From positions 62,001 to 126,000 of the forward strand of contig JAAEZZ010000009.1 in the NCBI GenBank assembly GCA_018222605.1: a stretch of 64,000 nucleotides of DNA. The letters are read 5' to 3'. The position numbers and the translations under genes are program-made. Positions 25,502 through 34,506 of this stretch are shown here, in pieces. This DNA is from Alphaproteobacteria bacterium (GTDB taxonomy: Bacteria; Pseudomonadota; Alphaproteobacteria; Caulobacterales; Hyphomonadaceae). The notes under the pieces are model-generated. The model had not been told where the DNA came from. It was given only the letters and a program-made list of their open reading frames with translations, and made no database searches. Every line of letters begins with the position of its first letter. The first letter of the stretch is position 1.

Positions 25502-27256
25502 CTAGTCTTCCTTGGGATGGCGCTCTTCTTCCCGATAGTCATGCACCGGGTGTCCGCCATCCGGATCGCCATTATTCTTGTGCATGGCATAGATGACACC
25601 TGACAGAGCGAGCAGGGCGATCAGGTTCGGGAAGGCCATGGAGGCGTTCGCGATATCCCCGAGCAGCCAGAGCGCGTCTGTATTGGTGACAATCGTTCCG
25701 GCAAACACGACCAGAACCCAGATGTATCGGAAGGGGTGGGTTGCCCATTCGCCAACCAGATAGGTGAGGGCCTGTTCGGCGTAATACGACCAGCCGATGA
25801 TCGTGGTGAAGGCGAAGAAGAACAGGGCGATGGTAACGATCCACTCTCCGCCCGGCAGGGCTGTGCCATAGGCGCGCGCCGTAATGCCAGAGGATTCCGC
25901 ATCCGTCTCATAGACATAGCGCACTTCGTTGAGGACATTACCGTCCGCCGCAGCGGCCAGCGCCTTCTGGAAGTAGGCTTCTTCCTCTTCAGCTGTCGTG
26001 CCTGGCGGCAGGTCTTTCGTCAGGTCGAGACCCGCGGCGCGGCACGCCTGAAGGAAGCCCTGGGCGTCTTCACCCTTGTCGGCCAGAATGGCCTCGCGAC
26101 CTTCCGTATAGGCAGACGGGAACAGCTCTTCCACATTTGCGCCTTCCGGCAGGGTGGCATGGCCTTCGACGATGCACTGGTTTGCGGCGATGAGGGCCGG
26201 ATTGCGCTTGAAGTCACCCGATACAGTCAGAATGACCAGCGCAGTCATCGTACAGATCACGATCGTATCGATGAAGACACCGATCATCGCGATTTCACCC
26301 TGCTGGACAGGGTTTTTGGTTTGCGCGGCAGCATGGGCAATCGGGGCAGAGCCCTGACCGGCTTCGTTAGAAAAAAGGCCGCGCGCTATACCAAAGCGAA
26401 CGGCCTGCATCATTCCGTAACCTGCGGCGCCCCCGACGACTTCCTGAAGTCCGAACGCCGACTTGAAGATCACCGCAAAGGCGTGCGGAATTTCAGAGGC
26501 GTTGAGGATCAGCACGATCAAGGCACACAACACATAGGCCGCTGCCATCAGCGGCACGATCTTGCCGGCAACCGAGCCGATCGACTTGATGCCGCCGATA
26601 ATGACGGCAAAGACCAGACCGGCAATGACAATACCAAACACCCAGGCCGGCAGCGACAGACCAAAGGTTCCGCGAGCCGTTTCAACAGCGGTCTGCGTGA
26701 TCGAGTTGGCCTGAATCATGGACCCGGTGGCCATGGCAGAGAACAGGGTGCCAAGACAGAAGATGATGGCCAGCCAAGTCCATTTCTTTCCGAGGCCGTT
26801 CTTGATGTAATACATCGGGCCGCCATTGATGCGGCCATATTCGTCAGTTTCGCGATATTTGATGGCCAGAGAGCTTTCCGAGAAAGCCAGGGCCATGCCG
26901 AACAATGCGGTCACCCACATCCAGAAGATTGCGCCGGGCCCACCCATGGCGATGGCGGTGGCCACACCTGCGAGGTTACCCGTGCCGACCTGACCGGACA
27001 GCGCGGTCGAAAGCGCCTGCCAGGGTGTGATGGCCCCGTCTTCGCCTTGCGCCTTGCGGCCTTGCCAAACTTCAACGAGGGCCGGGATGAACCGGCGAAC
27101 GGGCCGCCCAGCCAGGCGGATCATCAAAAGAAGGCCGGTTCCGAGCAGCAGGATGGCCAGCGGGCCCATCTCCCCCGGGATGACAACTGTGTCCCCCCAT
27201 TTGCCGCCCCAGATAAATCCGGCAATGTTCTGAATTAATGTAACAATGGTTTCCAT
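25502..27256 (-). CDS. AgcS-family sodium:alanine/glycine symporter with a long internal insertion (584 aa)
   Basis: Members import alanine or glycine with sodium. Typical family blocks are present: SGQVGTGNLAGVATAIAMGGPGA, GGPMYYIKNGLG, ARGLFSNEAGQGSAPIAHAA and FAFTTIIGWSYYAEQALTYL. Usual members have 450-480 residues; this one has 584. The excess is mainly a hydrophilic segment at residues 349-455 (bases 25892-26212) with CIVEGHATLPEGANVEELFP and AEEEEAYFQKALAAAADG, between hydrophobic spans eight and nine. ATG 27256 is chosen because METIVTLIQNIAGFIWGGKWG matches the family start. The C-terminus is acidic and hydrophilic. Confidence 0.92.
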   Translation of the reverse strand: METIVTLIQNIAGFIWGGKWGDTVVIPGEMGPLAILLLGTGLLLMIRLAGRPVRRFIPALVEVWQGRKAQGEDGAITPWQALSTALSGQVGTGNLAGVATAIAMGGPGAIFWMWVTALFGMALAFSESSLAIKYRETDEYGRINGGPMYYIKNGLGKKWTWLAIIFCLGTLFSAMATGSMIQANSITQTAVETARGTFGLSLPAWVFGIVIAGLVFAVIIGGIKSIGSVAGKIVPLMAAAYVLCALIVLILNASEIPHAFAVIFKSAFGLQEVVGGAAGYGMMQAVRFGIARGLFSNEAGQGSAPIAHAAAQTKNPVQQGEIAMIGVFIDTIVICTMTALVILTVSGDFKRNPALIAANQCIVEGHATLPEGANVEELFPSAYTEGREAILADKGEDAQGFLQACRAAGLDLTKDLPPGTTAEEEEAYFQKALAAAADGNVLNEVRYVYETDAESSGITARAYGTALPGGEWIVTIALFFFAFTTIIGWSYYAEQALTYLVGEWATHPFRYIWVLVVFAGTIVTNTDALWLLGDIANASMAFPNLIALLALSGVIYAMHKNNGDPDGGHPVHDYREEERHPKED

Positions 27257-27383
27257 GGGCCTCCCCGGCTCCTTTGTTTGCTTGCGCGCGACACTAGCCA
27301 GCTTTGGGCACATGTGAAGCGTTTGTCACAGGGAAGGGGGCAGGATGCACTGCGTTTGCAGGCAATCGGCATGAAGGTTCTGG

Positions 27384-28793
27384 ATGAATGACGGGTTTTC
27401 AGGCATAAGCGCCCGAATGAATTCAGCAGACACCCCCAAGACCGCCAAAGGCGTCTTCATCAAGACGTATGGCTGCCAGATGAATGTGTATGATTCCGAG
27501 CGCATGCGGGATGTATTGCGCCCGCTTGGCTATGCGCCCGTAGACAGCCCGGAAAGCGCTGACCTTGTTGTGCTGAACACGTGCCACATCCGGGAAAAGG
27601 CGACCGAAAAAGTCTATTCCGAGCTTGGCCAGCTGAAGCGCATGAAAGAGGAAACCGGCGGCAAGATGACAATTGCCGTGGCCGGGTGTGTGGCGCAGGC
27701 GGAAGGCGAGGAAATCATGCGGCGCCAGCCGGCCGTGGATCTGGTGCTGGGCCCGCAGGCCTATCACAAGCTGCCGGAAATGATTGCCCGTGCCAGCCGC
27801 GCCGTGGGCGATCGACTGGAAACCGAATTCGACACGCTGGAAAAATTCGACGCCCTGCCGAAAACACGCGAGGCTGACGGGCCGACTGCGTTCCTGTCTG
27901 TTCAGGAAGGTTGTGACAAGTTCTGCACCTTCTGTGTCGTGCCCTATACGCGCGGGGCCGAGCTGTCGCGCCCGGTGGATGATATTACACTGGAAGCGCG
28001 GGCGCTGGCCGCACAGGGCGTGCGGGAAATTTCGCTGTTGGGCCAGAACGTCAACGCTTTCCACGGCGCGTCGCCCGCGCTGACGAATGAAGCCGACTGG
28101 ACGCTGGGCCAGCTGGTGCGCCATCTGGCGAAGATTGGTGGCATTGAGCGCATTCGCTACACGACCAGCCATCCGCGCGACATGGATGATGATCTGATCG
28201 CGGCCCATGGCGACACGCCGCAAATGCAACCCTTCCTGCACTTGCCGGTTCAGTCCGGGTCTGACCGTATCCTGAAGGCCATGAATCGTGGCCATACGGC
28301 AGATGAGTACAGGGAGATCATCCGCAAGGTGCGTGCGGCCCAGCCGGACATTGCCATGGCATCTGACTTCATTGTGGGCTTCCCCGGTGAAAGCGATGAG
28401 GATTTCGAAGCGACCATGCAGCTGGTGCGCGATGTGAATTACGCCATTGCCTATTCCTTCAAATATTCTCCGCGTCCGGGCACACCCGCGGCGGAAATGT
28501 TCGGCCAGGTGCCGGAAGAGGTGAAGGATACGCGTCTGCAGGCCCTTCAGAAACTGCTCCGGGAACAGCAGATTGCCTTCAATGAATCCAGGATTGGCCA
28601 GAGCGTGCCCGTGCTGGTGACGGGCCGTGGCCGCCTTGAAGGCCAGGCCCATGGCCGTTCTCCCTGGATGCAGGCCGTTCACTTCAACGGCCCGGAAGAG
28701 CTGACCGGCGAAATCGTCGATGTGAAGATCACAGGCGCGAGCCTGAACTCCCTGAGTGGAGAATTGGTGCGCGCCCGCGAGGTTGCCCTGTGA
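27384..28793 (+). CDS. miaB: tRNA-2-methylthio-N6-dimethylallyladenosine synthase MiaB
   Basis: MiaB adds a methylthio group at A37 of tRNAs reading UNN codons, using two iron-sulfur clusters. The protein has the UPF0004 domain with [31 protein letters not shown] and GCVAQAEG, the radical-SAM CDKFCTFC motif near residue 180, and a C-terminal TRAM domain. ATG 27384 has AAGG six bases upstream; ATG 27417 ([12 protein letters not shown]) is an alternative that removes 11 residues. It heads the miaB-ybeZ-ybeY-corC-lnt operon. Confidence 0.96.
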   Translation: MNDGFSGISARMNSADTPKTAKGVFIKTYGCQMNVYDSERMRDVLRPLGYAPVDSPESADLVVLNTCHIREKATEKVYSELGQLKRMKEETGGKMTIAVAGCVAQAEGEEIMRRQPAVDLVLGPQAYHKLPEMIARASRAVGDRLETEFDTLEKFDALPKTREADGPTAFLSVQEGCDKFCTFCVVPYTRGAELSRPVDDITLEARALAAQGVREISLLGQNVNAFHGASPALTNEADWTLGQLVRHLAKIGGIERIRYTTSHPRDMDDDLIAAHGDTPQMQPFLHLPVQSGSDRILKAMNRGHTADEYREIIRKVRAAQPDIAMASDFIVGFPGESDEDFEATMQLVRDVNYAIAYSFKYSPRPGTPAAEMFGQVPEEVKDTRLQALQKLLREQQIAFNESRIGQSVPVLVTGRGRLEGQAHGRSPWMQAVHFNGPEELTGEIVDVKITGASLNSLSGELVRAREVAL

Positions 28794-29773
28794 GCGTAAG
28801 GCGCCGTCCATCCACCTCTCCGGAGGCTCCGATCAGCCGCATCTATGAAGTCCGCAATGCCGAAACGCTGCGCGATCTGTGTGGTCCGCATCACCGCCAC
28901 CTGCAATTGCTGGAAACGCGCCTGAAGGATTTTGGCCTGCGCGCAGAAAGTCAGGGCGGCGGGATCCTGTTGGTTGGTGTGGCGGAAGGCGTCTCGATTG
29001 CCGAGGCCGTGCTGGCAGAGCTGGAGCGCCGTTTGCGCACGGGTGCAGACATTACCGACATGGATGTCGATGGCGCGCTGGAAGCGGCGCAGACCCCGGC
29101 GCAGAGCTTTGGAACCTTCCGGGGGCTGAAGAAGCCCGTGACGCCGCAAACGCGCGGCCAGTCCCGCTACATCGATCTTCTGGCGAACTCGGACAATGCG
29201 ATGATTTTCGGCGTCGGCCCGGCCGGCACCGGCAAGACTTTCCTGGCCGTTGCGGCAGGCGTTTCGGAATTGCTGACCGGTGTGCGCCAGCGCCTGATCG
29301 TGACGCGGCCCGCGGTTGAGGCCGGTGAGAAGCTGGGCTTCCTGCCGGGCACGCTGGAGGAAAAGGTAGACCCCTACATGCTGCCGATCTGGGACTCGCT
29401 CCGCGAGCTGATGGGGCAGGAACAGATGGAACGGCGCATGGCGCGCGGCGAGATTGAAGTCGCGCCGCTGGCCTTCATGCGCGGGCGTACCCTGAAAAAT
29501 GCGTTCGTCATCGTGGACGAAGCGCAGAATACGACCATTCCGCAGATGAAAATGGTGCTGACGCGCCTTGGCCGTGACAGCCGCATGGTGATCACGGGCG
29601 ATCCCGGACAGGTCGACCTGCCGGGACATCAGCCCTCAGGCATGAAACATGCGCTGCAGATCCTCGCAGATATCGAGGGTGTGAATGTGCATACGCTGAC
29701 GGCGGCGGATGTTGTGCGCCATGGCTTGGTGAGCCGGATCATCGACGCCTATGCGGCGGCGGGCGAGGGCTGA
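28790..29773 (+). CDS. ybeZ: PhoH-family ATPase (YbeZ)
   Basis: A PhoH-like NTPase thought to act with YbeY in RNA metabolism. The 327-residue protein has Walker [14 protein letters not shown] near residue 145, the family block [16 protein letters not shown] and Walker [12 protein letters not shown], then [15 protein letters not shown]. The start is GTG at 28790, overlapping the miaB stop (GTGA), and translation is probably coupled. The N-terminal 100 residues contain a KH-like small domain as in other YbeZ proteins. Confidence 0.95.
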   Translation: MSVRRRPSTSPEAPISRIYEVRNAETLRDLCGPHHRHLQLLETRLKDFGLRAESQGGGILLVGVAEGVSIAEAVLAELERRLRTGADITDMDVDGALEAAQTPAQSFGTFRGLKKPVTPQTRGQSRYIDLLANSDNAMIFGVGPAGTGKTFLAVAAGVSELLTGVRQRLIVTRPAVEAGEKLGFLPGTLEEKVDPYMLPIWDSLRELMGQEQMERRMARGEIEVAPLAFMRGRTLKNAFVIVDEAQNTTIPQMKMVLTRLGRDSRMVITGDPGQVDLPGHQPSGMKHALQILADIEGVNVHTLTAADVVRHGLVSRIIDAYAAAGEG

Positions 29774-29783
29774 ACGCGCTGCG

Positions 29784-30233
29784 ATGATCGAGTTTGATCT
29801 CATCCTGGAGGATGACAGCTGGCAGGCCATTCCGGATCTGGAGCAAGTCTGTCAGGCCGCGTTCGAGGCTGCCCGCAAGGTGGAGCCCGCGACGGGCGTA
29901 GTGTCCCTCATGCTGGCCGATGATGACGCCCTGCACGCGCTGAACCGCCAGTTCCGTGGCAAGGACAAGCCCACGGATGTGCTGTCTTTTCCGGCAGACG
30001 TGATGGACCGCCCCCTGCTGGGCGACATTGCCGTGGCGCATGGCGTTTCGGTTGCGGACGCCGCAGAACAGGGCAAGGCCCTTGCGGACCATCTGACGCA
30101 TTTGCTGATCCATGGCTATCTCCATCTGATGGGGCATGATCATGAAACACCGGCAGAGGCCGGGATTATGGAAGCGCTGGAAATAAAGGCGCTTGCATCC
30201 CTGGGCATTGCTAATCCATATTTGACGGACTGA
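29784..30233 (+). CDS. ybeY: Endoribonuclease/rRNA maturation factor YbeY
   Basis: YbeY is a zinc-dependent RNase involved in 16S rRNA 3'-end maturation and ribosome quality control. The 149-residue protein contains [15 protein letters not shown] with the three zinc histidines, and [14 protein letters not shown], the family's second signature. I use ATG 29784 ([13 protein letters not shown]), ten bases after the ybeZ stop; the frame is open slightly upstream within ybeZ. Its position between ybeZ and corC is the conserved arrangement. Confidence 0.97.
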   Translation: MIEFDLILEDDSWQAIPDLEQVCQAAFEAARKVEPATGVVSLMLADDDALHALNRQFRGKDKPTDVLSFPADVMDRPLLGDIAVAHGVSVADAAEQGKALADHLTHLLIHGYLHLMGHDHETPAEAGIMEALEIKALASLGIANPYLTD

Positions 30234-30246
30234 ATCACCTGAGGCC

Positions 30247-31110
30247 ATGAGCGACCCTGACTCTTCTGAAGCGCCGCCAAGCGGCCGATTGCGCAGCTTT
30301 TTCGGTTTTGGCCGAAAGCCTCAGCCTGTTGAATCCTCTCCGGAAAATTCCAATGGAGACGACCCGCAGCACAATCCGAACGAGATGCGCCTGCGCCTCG
30401 CTGAGTTCCAGGACATGCGGGTGGAAGACGTCATGGTGCCGCGCGCCGAGATCAAGGCTCTGGAGGTTGGCACGGAATTTCCGGACCTGCTGAAGTATTT
30501 CGCCGAAGTGACGCATTCGCGCCTGCCGGTCTTCCGTGAGACGCTGGATGATCCGATTGGCTTCATTCACATCAAGGATGTCGTGACGGAACTTGCCAAG
30601 GATGGCGAGCCGGCCAAACGCCCGCTGGAGCGGCTGCACAGGGAGGCGCTGTATGTGCCGCCCTCGATGAAGCTGACCGATCTTCTTGTGAAAATGCAGT
30701 CCACGCGTATTCACCTCGCGCTCGTGGTAGACGAGTATGGCGGCACCGACGGTCTGGTCAGCCTGGAAGACCTGGTTGAAGAAATCGTCGGTGACATCGA
30801 AGACGAACACGATGATGAAGAAGCGATGTTCGTGCGCCGCAGCCAGAGAGTCTGGGAAGCGGATGCGCGAACCGAGATAGACGATTTTGCCGAGGAAACG
30901 GGCATTGACCTCTCAATCGAGGATAATGACGGAGATTTTGACACGCTGGGCGGCGTGGCCTTTGCCCTTGCTGGCAAGGTGCCGGTGCGCGGCGAGGTTC
31001 TGCGTCACCCGACAGGGGTCGAGATTGAGATCATGGACGCGGATGCAAGGCGAATTCGCCGCGTGCGTCTGCGGACACCGGAACAGCCCACTCCCGCCTC
31101 TCAGGAGTAA
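30247..31110 (+). CDS. corC: CorC/HlyC-type CBS-domain protein (YbeX)
   Basis: The 287-residue cytosolic protein has an N-terminal linker with FFGFGRKP, a pair of CBS domains (VEDVMVPRAEIKALEV, then LALVVDEYGGTDGLVSLED) and a CorC_HlyC domain at the end (FDTLGGVAFALAGKVPVRGE). CBS pairs bind adenine nucleotides. Proteins of this type have been linked to magnesium or cobalt efflux and to ribosome biogenesis, and the exact role here is open. It lies between ybeY and lnt, with a gap of three bases to lnt. Confidence 0.93.
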   Translation: MSDPDSSEAPPSGRLRSFFGFGRKPQPVESSPENSNGDDPQHNPNEMRLRLAEFQDMRVEDVMVPRAEIKALEVGTEFPDLLKYFAEVTHSRLPVFRETLDDPIGFIHIKDVVTELAKDGEPAKRPLERLHREALYVPPSMKLTDLLVKMQSTRIHLALVVDEYGGTDGLVSLEDLVEEIVGDIEDEHDDEEAMFVRRSQRVWEADARTEIDDFAEETGIDLSIEDNDGDFDTLGGVAFALAGKVPVRGEVLRHPTGVEIEIMDADARRIRRVRLRTPEQPTPASQE

Positions 31111-31113
31111 AGT

Positions 31114-32757
31114 ATGAAACATGAGGTGCGGAGTCACGGGTTCACGGCACTTGGACCCTTGCACGAGGCGTTTGCCCGGCTGACAGGCTGGGCCGCGGTT
31201 GCGACCTGCATTCTGCTGGGCGCCTTTTCCGCTGTAGCCTTTGCGCCCTTCCATTTCAGCGCGGTGCTGGTGATTTCCTTCACCGGCCTGATCTGGATGC
31301 TGGACGGGGCGCGTGGCCATCGCAAATGGGGCAAGGCGGTTTTCCTGCGATGCTGGGCGTTTGGTGTTGGCTTTTTCCTGATCAGCATGCATTGGACGGC
31401 GGCGCCCTTCCTGGTGGAGCCGGAGAAGCACGCCATTTTCCTGTGGATGCCGCTGGTTCTGCTGCCGGGCGGGATGGCGATCATCTGGGGCGTCCTTGGC
31501 GCGATGGCTGGGGCCTTTTGGTCTGCGTCCCCGTCGCGCATCTTTGTCTTCGCCTTCTTCTTTGCGTTGGCCGAATATGTGCGCGGCCATCTGTTTGGCG
31601 GCTTTCCGTGGAATCTGCCGGGTACGACCTGGGTGCCGGGCGGCGCGCTGTCGCAAGGCGCATCGCTGGGTGGGGTTTACTGGCTGACGCTTGTCACCGT
31701 TTTCCTGATGTCCACGCCGGCGGCGTTGGTGGACACACGTGATGCGCGCGGATTGATGTTGCGCATTGCGCCATCCTTTGCCGCCGTGATCCTGCTGGCT
31801 TTGGGCTGGAGCTGGGGCTCGCAACGCATTGCGACGCCGTCTGCAATGACAGACCAGACTGTTGTACTGATGGATTCCGGCGTGCCGCAGGATGAGAAAT
31901 GGGAGATCGGGCCGGACCCGATCCTCATTGAATATCTGCGCCTCCTATCCAATCAGGAAGGCGAGCCGGGCGACATCATCATCTGGCCGGAAGGGGCCTT
32001 GCCGACCACGCTGTTGCAGGACGCCAATGCGCTGGACGCGGTGGGTGCGTATCTCGGGCCCCGCAAGCTGATCGTGGGGACGACGCGGTATGAGATTACC
32101 GGCGACAATACGCGCGACTATTACAACAGCCTGACCGTGATTGATGACACGGCGATCCGCTCCGGCCCTGTGGCACTGTATGACAAGCACCGTCTTGTTC
32201 CTTTCGGGGAATTGGCGGCGGCGCGTATCATTCCGTTTGGCGAGGCGCTTTCAGGCATTCTTCCGGGCGCGATCCAGCGTATGGCGCGCGACGGCTTCCA
32301 TCCGGGCCCCGGCCCGGCGGTGATTTATGCGGACGACATTCCGCCTTTTGTGGCAATGATCTGCTATGAAGGGCTCTACCCCTCCATTCCGCGTAATGCC
32401 AACCTTGGTGCGCGGGCGGACTGGCTGGTGCTGATTTCCAATGATGCCTGGTTTGGCGGCGGAATGGGCCCGGCGCAGCATTATGCGCAAAACCGCTACC
32501 GCGCGATCGAGACTGGCTTGCCAATGGCGCGCGTCGCTAGCCGCGGGGCGTCTGCCGTGGTTGATGGGCATGGCCGCGAAGTCTTCCGTGCTGCCCCTGT
32601 TACGGATGCGCCAAGTGGCTGGAATACCGATTTTGGCCGCGGAAAACTTCCCGCGCCTGCGCCGGTAACGCTCTACCAGACACGGCTTGGCCTGTTGCTT
32701 TTCTGGTTAACGCTTAGTCTCTTTGTTGGACTCGCTTTCCTGACGTGGCGGCGGTAA
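31114..32757 (+). CDS. lnt: Apolipoprotein N-acyltransferase
   Basis: Lnt adds the third acyl chain to lipoproteins in the inner membrane. The 547-residue protein has several membrane spans in the first 220 residues followed by a nitrilase-like periplasmic domain. The catalytic Glu is in IIWPEGALPTT, the Lys in LYDKHRLVPFGE and the Cys in MICYEGLYPS. A final span (LGLLLFWLTLSLFVGLAFL) anchors the C-terminus. Its presence fits the several lipoproteins coded in this window. Confidence 0.96.
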   Translation: MKHEVRSHGFTALGPLHEAFARLTGWAAVATCILLGAFSAVAFAPFHFSAVLVISFTGLIWMLDGARGHRKWGKAVFLRCWAFGVGFFLISMHWTAAPFLVEPEKHAIFLWMPLVLLPGGMAIIWGVLGAMAGAFWSASPSRIFVFAFFFALAEYVRGHLFGGFPWNLPGTTWVPGGALSQGASLGGVYWLTLVTVFLMSTPAALVDTRDARGLMLRIAPSFAAVILLALGWSWGSQRIATPSAMTDQTVVLMDSGVPQDEKWEIGPDPILIEYLRLLSNQEGEPGDIIIWPEGALPTTLLQDANALDAVGAYLGPRKLIVGTTRYEITGDNTRDYYNSLTVIDDTAIRSGPVALYDKHRLVPFGELAAARIIPFGEALSGILPGAIQRMARDGFHPGPGPAVIYADDIPPFVAMICYEGLYPSIPRNANLGARADWLVLISNDAWFGGGMGPAQHYAQNRYRAIETGLPMARVASRGASAVVDGHGREVFRAAPVTDAPSGWNTDFGRGKLPAPAPVTLYQTRLGLLLFWLTLSLFVGLAFLTWRR

Positions 32758-32794
32758 AACTAGCTCTTCATTCAGGATCTGAATTGGATGGGGA

Positions 32795-33217
32795 ATGTCG
32801 GATAGTAAACTTCCGAGCGGGATAGACCGTGTCGTGGGTCAGCGAATTCGCTGGCGCCGCAAGGAATTGAATCTGACCCAGGAAAAGCTTGGCGACCTTC
32901 TGGGGCTTACGTTCCAGCAGGTGCAGAAATATGAAAAAGGCATCAATCGCGTCTCAGCCGGTCGCCTGTATGAAATGTCGACTGCGATGGGCATACCGAT
33001 CACCTATTTCTTCGATGGGGCGGAAGCTTATCTGGAACATGAGGCGCTGCAGGTGGCTGAAGACGGGGATGGCGTTCACGCTCCGGTAATGACGTCAGAA
33101 GTGCTGGACCTGATCGCCGCCTTCCAGAAGATCGAGGATGTCTCGCTGCGCAAGTCACTGCTGGCGACTGTGCAGGCTGCGGCCTGCGCGTTCGACGACA
33201 AGCAGGCCGAGGATTGA
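32795..33217 (+). CDS. XRE-family transcriptional regulator (140 aa)
   Basis: An XRE/Cro-type HTH occupies residues 11-65 (GQRIRWRRKELNLTQEKLG, LTFQQVQKYEKG, RVSAGRLYEMSTAMG). The C-terminal half has an acidic region and the helix MTSEVLDLIAAFQKIEDVS. This matches the short alphaproteobacterial regulators often found between lnt and metK/trmB; rhizobial PraR is one such protein. The target genes are unknown. metK, frequent in this position in related genomes, is missing. Confidence 0.92.
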   Translation: MSDSKLPSGIDRVVGQRIRWRRKELNLTQEKLGDLLGLTFQQVQKYEKGINRVSAGRLYEMSTAMGIPITYFFDGAEAYLEHEALQVAEDGDGVHAPVMTSEVLDLIAAFQKIEDVSLRKSLLATVQAAACAFDDKQAED

Positions 33218-33250
33218 TCCGCAGACCGCTCTCGGGCATCAGGCAGCGCG

Positions 33251-33949
33251 ATGACTGACAGACACCCCGACCCCAAGCATTCCCCGCTGCGAACATTTGG
33301 CCGGACAGGCGGTCGGGGCCTGTCTGCCCGCCAGCAGGGACTGATCGATTCCCTGCTGCCGCAATTGCAGGTGCCTGACGCGCCAGATGCGTCGCTGGAC
33401 CCGGCAAGACTGTTTGGCGGTGCGCGGGATGTGTGGCTGGAAATCGGCTTTGGCGGCGGAGAACATCTTGTCGGGCAGGCAGGCCTTCATCCTGACACGG
33501 GCTTCATCGGTTGCGAGCCTTTTATCGAGGGGATGGCCAAGGCGCTGACCGGAATTGAGGCGCAGAGCCTGAAGAATGTGCGGCTGGTGATGGATGATGC
33601 GCGGCCCGTTATGGCCTTCCTGAAAGATGAGAGCATTGCGCGCACCTTCATCCTGTTTCCGGATCCGTGGCCGAAGAAGCGCCAACAGAAGCGTCGCCTG
33701 ATCCAGCCAGAATTCCTGTCCGTCCTGCACCGCATCTGTAAGCCTGGCGCGCAGATCCGCTTCGCGACAGACGTAAAGAGTTATGCAGATGAGGCCCTGC
33801 AGCACTTCCTGGCGCATGGCGGTTTTGACTGGCAGGCAGAGCGCGCAGATGACTGGCGCACGCCGCCGGAAGATCACCTCACAACCCGCTATGAAAGCAA
33901 GAAACTGGGTGATTGTGCCCCGGTTTGGCTGGACTTCCTCCGCAGCTGA
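33251..33949 (+). CDS. trmB: tRNA (guanine-N7-)-methyltransferase TrmB
   Basis: TrmB methylates G46 in the variable loop of tRNA. The 232-residue SAM-binding protein has RTFGRTGGRGLSARQQGL at the start, the SAM loop LEIGFGGGEHLVGQA, the GCEPFIEGMAKAL segment and FPDPWPKKRQQKRRL, the most characteristic block of the family. The beginning of the gene is close behind the XRE regulator. A promoter for the cold-shock gene follows it. Confidence 0.97.
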   Translation: MTDRHPDPKHSPLRTFGRTGGRGLSARQQGLIDSLLPQLQVPDAPDASLDPARLFGGARDVWLEIGFGGGEHLVGQAGLHPDTGFIGCEPFIEGMAKALTGIEAQSLKNVRLVMDDARPVMAFLKDESIARTFILFPDPWPKKRQQKRRLIQPEFLSVLHRICKPGAQIRFATDVKSYADEALQHFLAHGGFDWQAERADDWRTPPEDHLTTRYESKKLGDCAPVWLDFLRS

Positions 33950-33963
33950 CACAAAGCAGTCAC

Positions 33964-33993
33964 TTGACGGAATGTCGCACCCGTGAGTTAATA
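33964..33993 (+). promoter_or_regulatory. Putative promoter of the cold-shock gene
   Basis: TTGACG at 33964-33969 and TTAATA at 33988-33993 are separated by 18 bases. Transcription from here would give an untranslated leader of about 135 bases before the cspA start, long as in known cold-shock mRNAs. Confidence 0.5.
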
Positions 33994-34010
33994 GCGGCAT
34001 CGAATTCGGT

Positions 34011-34040
34011 CGGTCTGAATATCAAGACCCCGTCAGACCG
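34011..34040 (+). promoter_or_regulatory. 8-bp hairpin in the cold-shock gene leader
   Basis: CGGTCTGA (34011-34018) pairs exactly with TCAGACCG (34033-34040) around a 14-base loop. It lies near the expected 5' end of the cspA transcript and could be part of a temperature-responsive leader; that role is inferred. Confidence 0.45.
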
Positions 34041-34134
34041 GCGGCCATGACTTTCTTCCCTCCCGTTTCGATAGGTGGACTTGGTTCAAATCCGGACCGG
34101 GCCGCTTCAATTGAACGTAAAAGGACTACAAGTA

Positions 34135-34344
34135 ATGGCAACTGGCAAAGTGAAATGGTTCAATGACCAGAAGGGCTTTGGCTTCATCAAACCTGATGAG
34201 GGCGGCTCGGACGTTTTCGTTCACATTTCAGCCGTTGAGCGCTCTGGCCTGCGTACGCTGGCCGAAGATCAGGCAGTATCTTACGAACTCTACAAGGACG
34301 AACGCCGTGGCAAAACCTCGGCTGTTGACCTGAAAGTTCTCTAA
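34135..34344 (+). CDS. cspA: Cold-shock protein (CspA family, 69 aa)
   Basis: A single cold-shock domain that binds single-stranded RNA and DNA. MATGKVKWFNDQKGFGFIKP holds the RNP1 motif (KGFGFI), and DVFVHIS is RNP2. Length is typical. The ATG at 34135 follows AAGGA nine bases upstream; the frame is open 20 codons further but that part is leader. A perfect palindrome and a strong terminator follow. The symbol is used at family level, since these genomes carry several paralogs. Confidence 0.95.
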   Translation: MATGKVKWFNDQKGFGFIKPDEGGSDVFVHISAVERSGLRTLAEDQAVSYELYKDERRGKTSAVDLKVL

Positions 34345-34349
34345 GACAG

Positions 34350-34367
34350 AATTCTCTCGAGAGAATT
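34350..34367. repeat. 18-base perfect palindrome after cspA
   Basis: Bases 34350-34358 (AATTCTCTC) are exactly complementary to 34359-34367 with no spacer. It starts six bases after the cspA stop and lies before the terminator hairpin. A spacerless palindrome suits a DNA-binding dimer better than an RNA hairpin. Confidence 0.6.
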
Positions 34368-34372
34368 TAAGG

Positions 34373-34403
34373 CGGCGGTTCCGGCATTGGAACCGCCGTT
34401 TTT
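34373..34403 (+). terminator. Rho-independent terminator after cspA
   Basis: A perfect 10-bp stem (34373-34382 with 34389-34398) with a 6-base loop is followed directly by TTTTT. Confidence 0.92.
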
Positions 34404-34423
34404 GCGTCTACAGCATCGCATAC

Positions 34424-34452
34424 TCGACAGGCAGCGCCGGGAACGCTATATA
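34424..34452 (+). promoter_or_regulatory. Putative promoter of the rimP-nusA-infB operon
   Basis: TCGACA at 34424-34429 and TATATA at 34447-34452 are separated by 17 bases. It lies just after the cspA terminator, and transcription should begin near 34459, about 75 bases before rimP. Confidence 0.55.
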
Positions 34453-34474
34453 TATCCCAAGTCGAAACATATCG

Positions 34475-34506
34475 GCGGCGGTTCCGGAAACGGGGCCGCC
34501 GCTTTT
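34475..34506 (+). terminator. Terminator-like hairpin in the rimP operon leader
   Basis: A 12-bp stem with two G-U pairs (34475-34486 with 34491-34502) carries a GAAA tetraloop and is followed by TTTTCTTT. It lies downstream of the apparent promoter at 34424 and upstream of rimP. It could be an attenuator of the operon that contains nusA, or a second terminator of cspA if transcription starts further down. Its first 14 bases repeat those of the cspA terminator. Confidence 0.65.

Noticed and set aside
25736-28811. Several long antisense frames opposite the AgcS and miaB genes
   Set aside because: They are His/Arg/Gly-rich shadows of recognised genes and have no family features.
34079-34105. 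A tRNA-like T-loop (GGTTCAAATCC) upstream of the cold-shock gene
   Set aside because: The T-stem pairs only partly, and no acceptor, D or anticodon arm can be formed in the preceding 60 bases. It is leader sequence.
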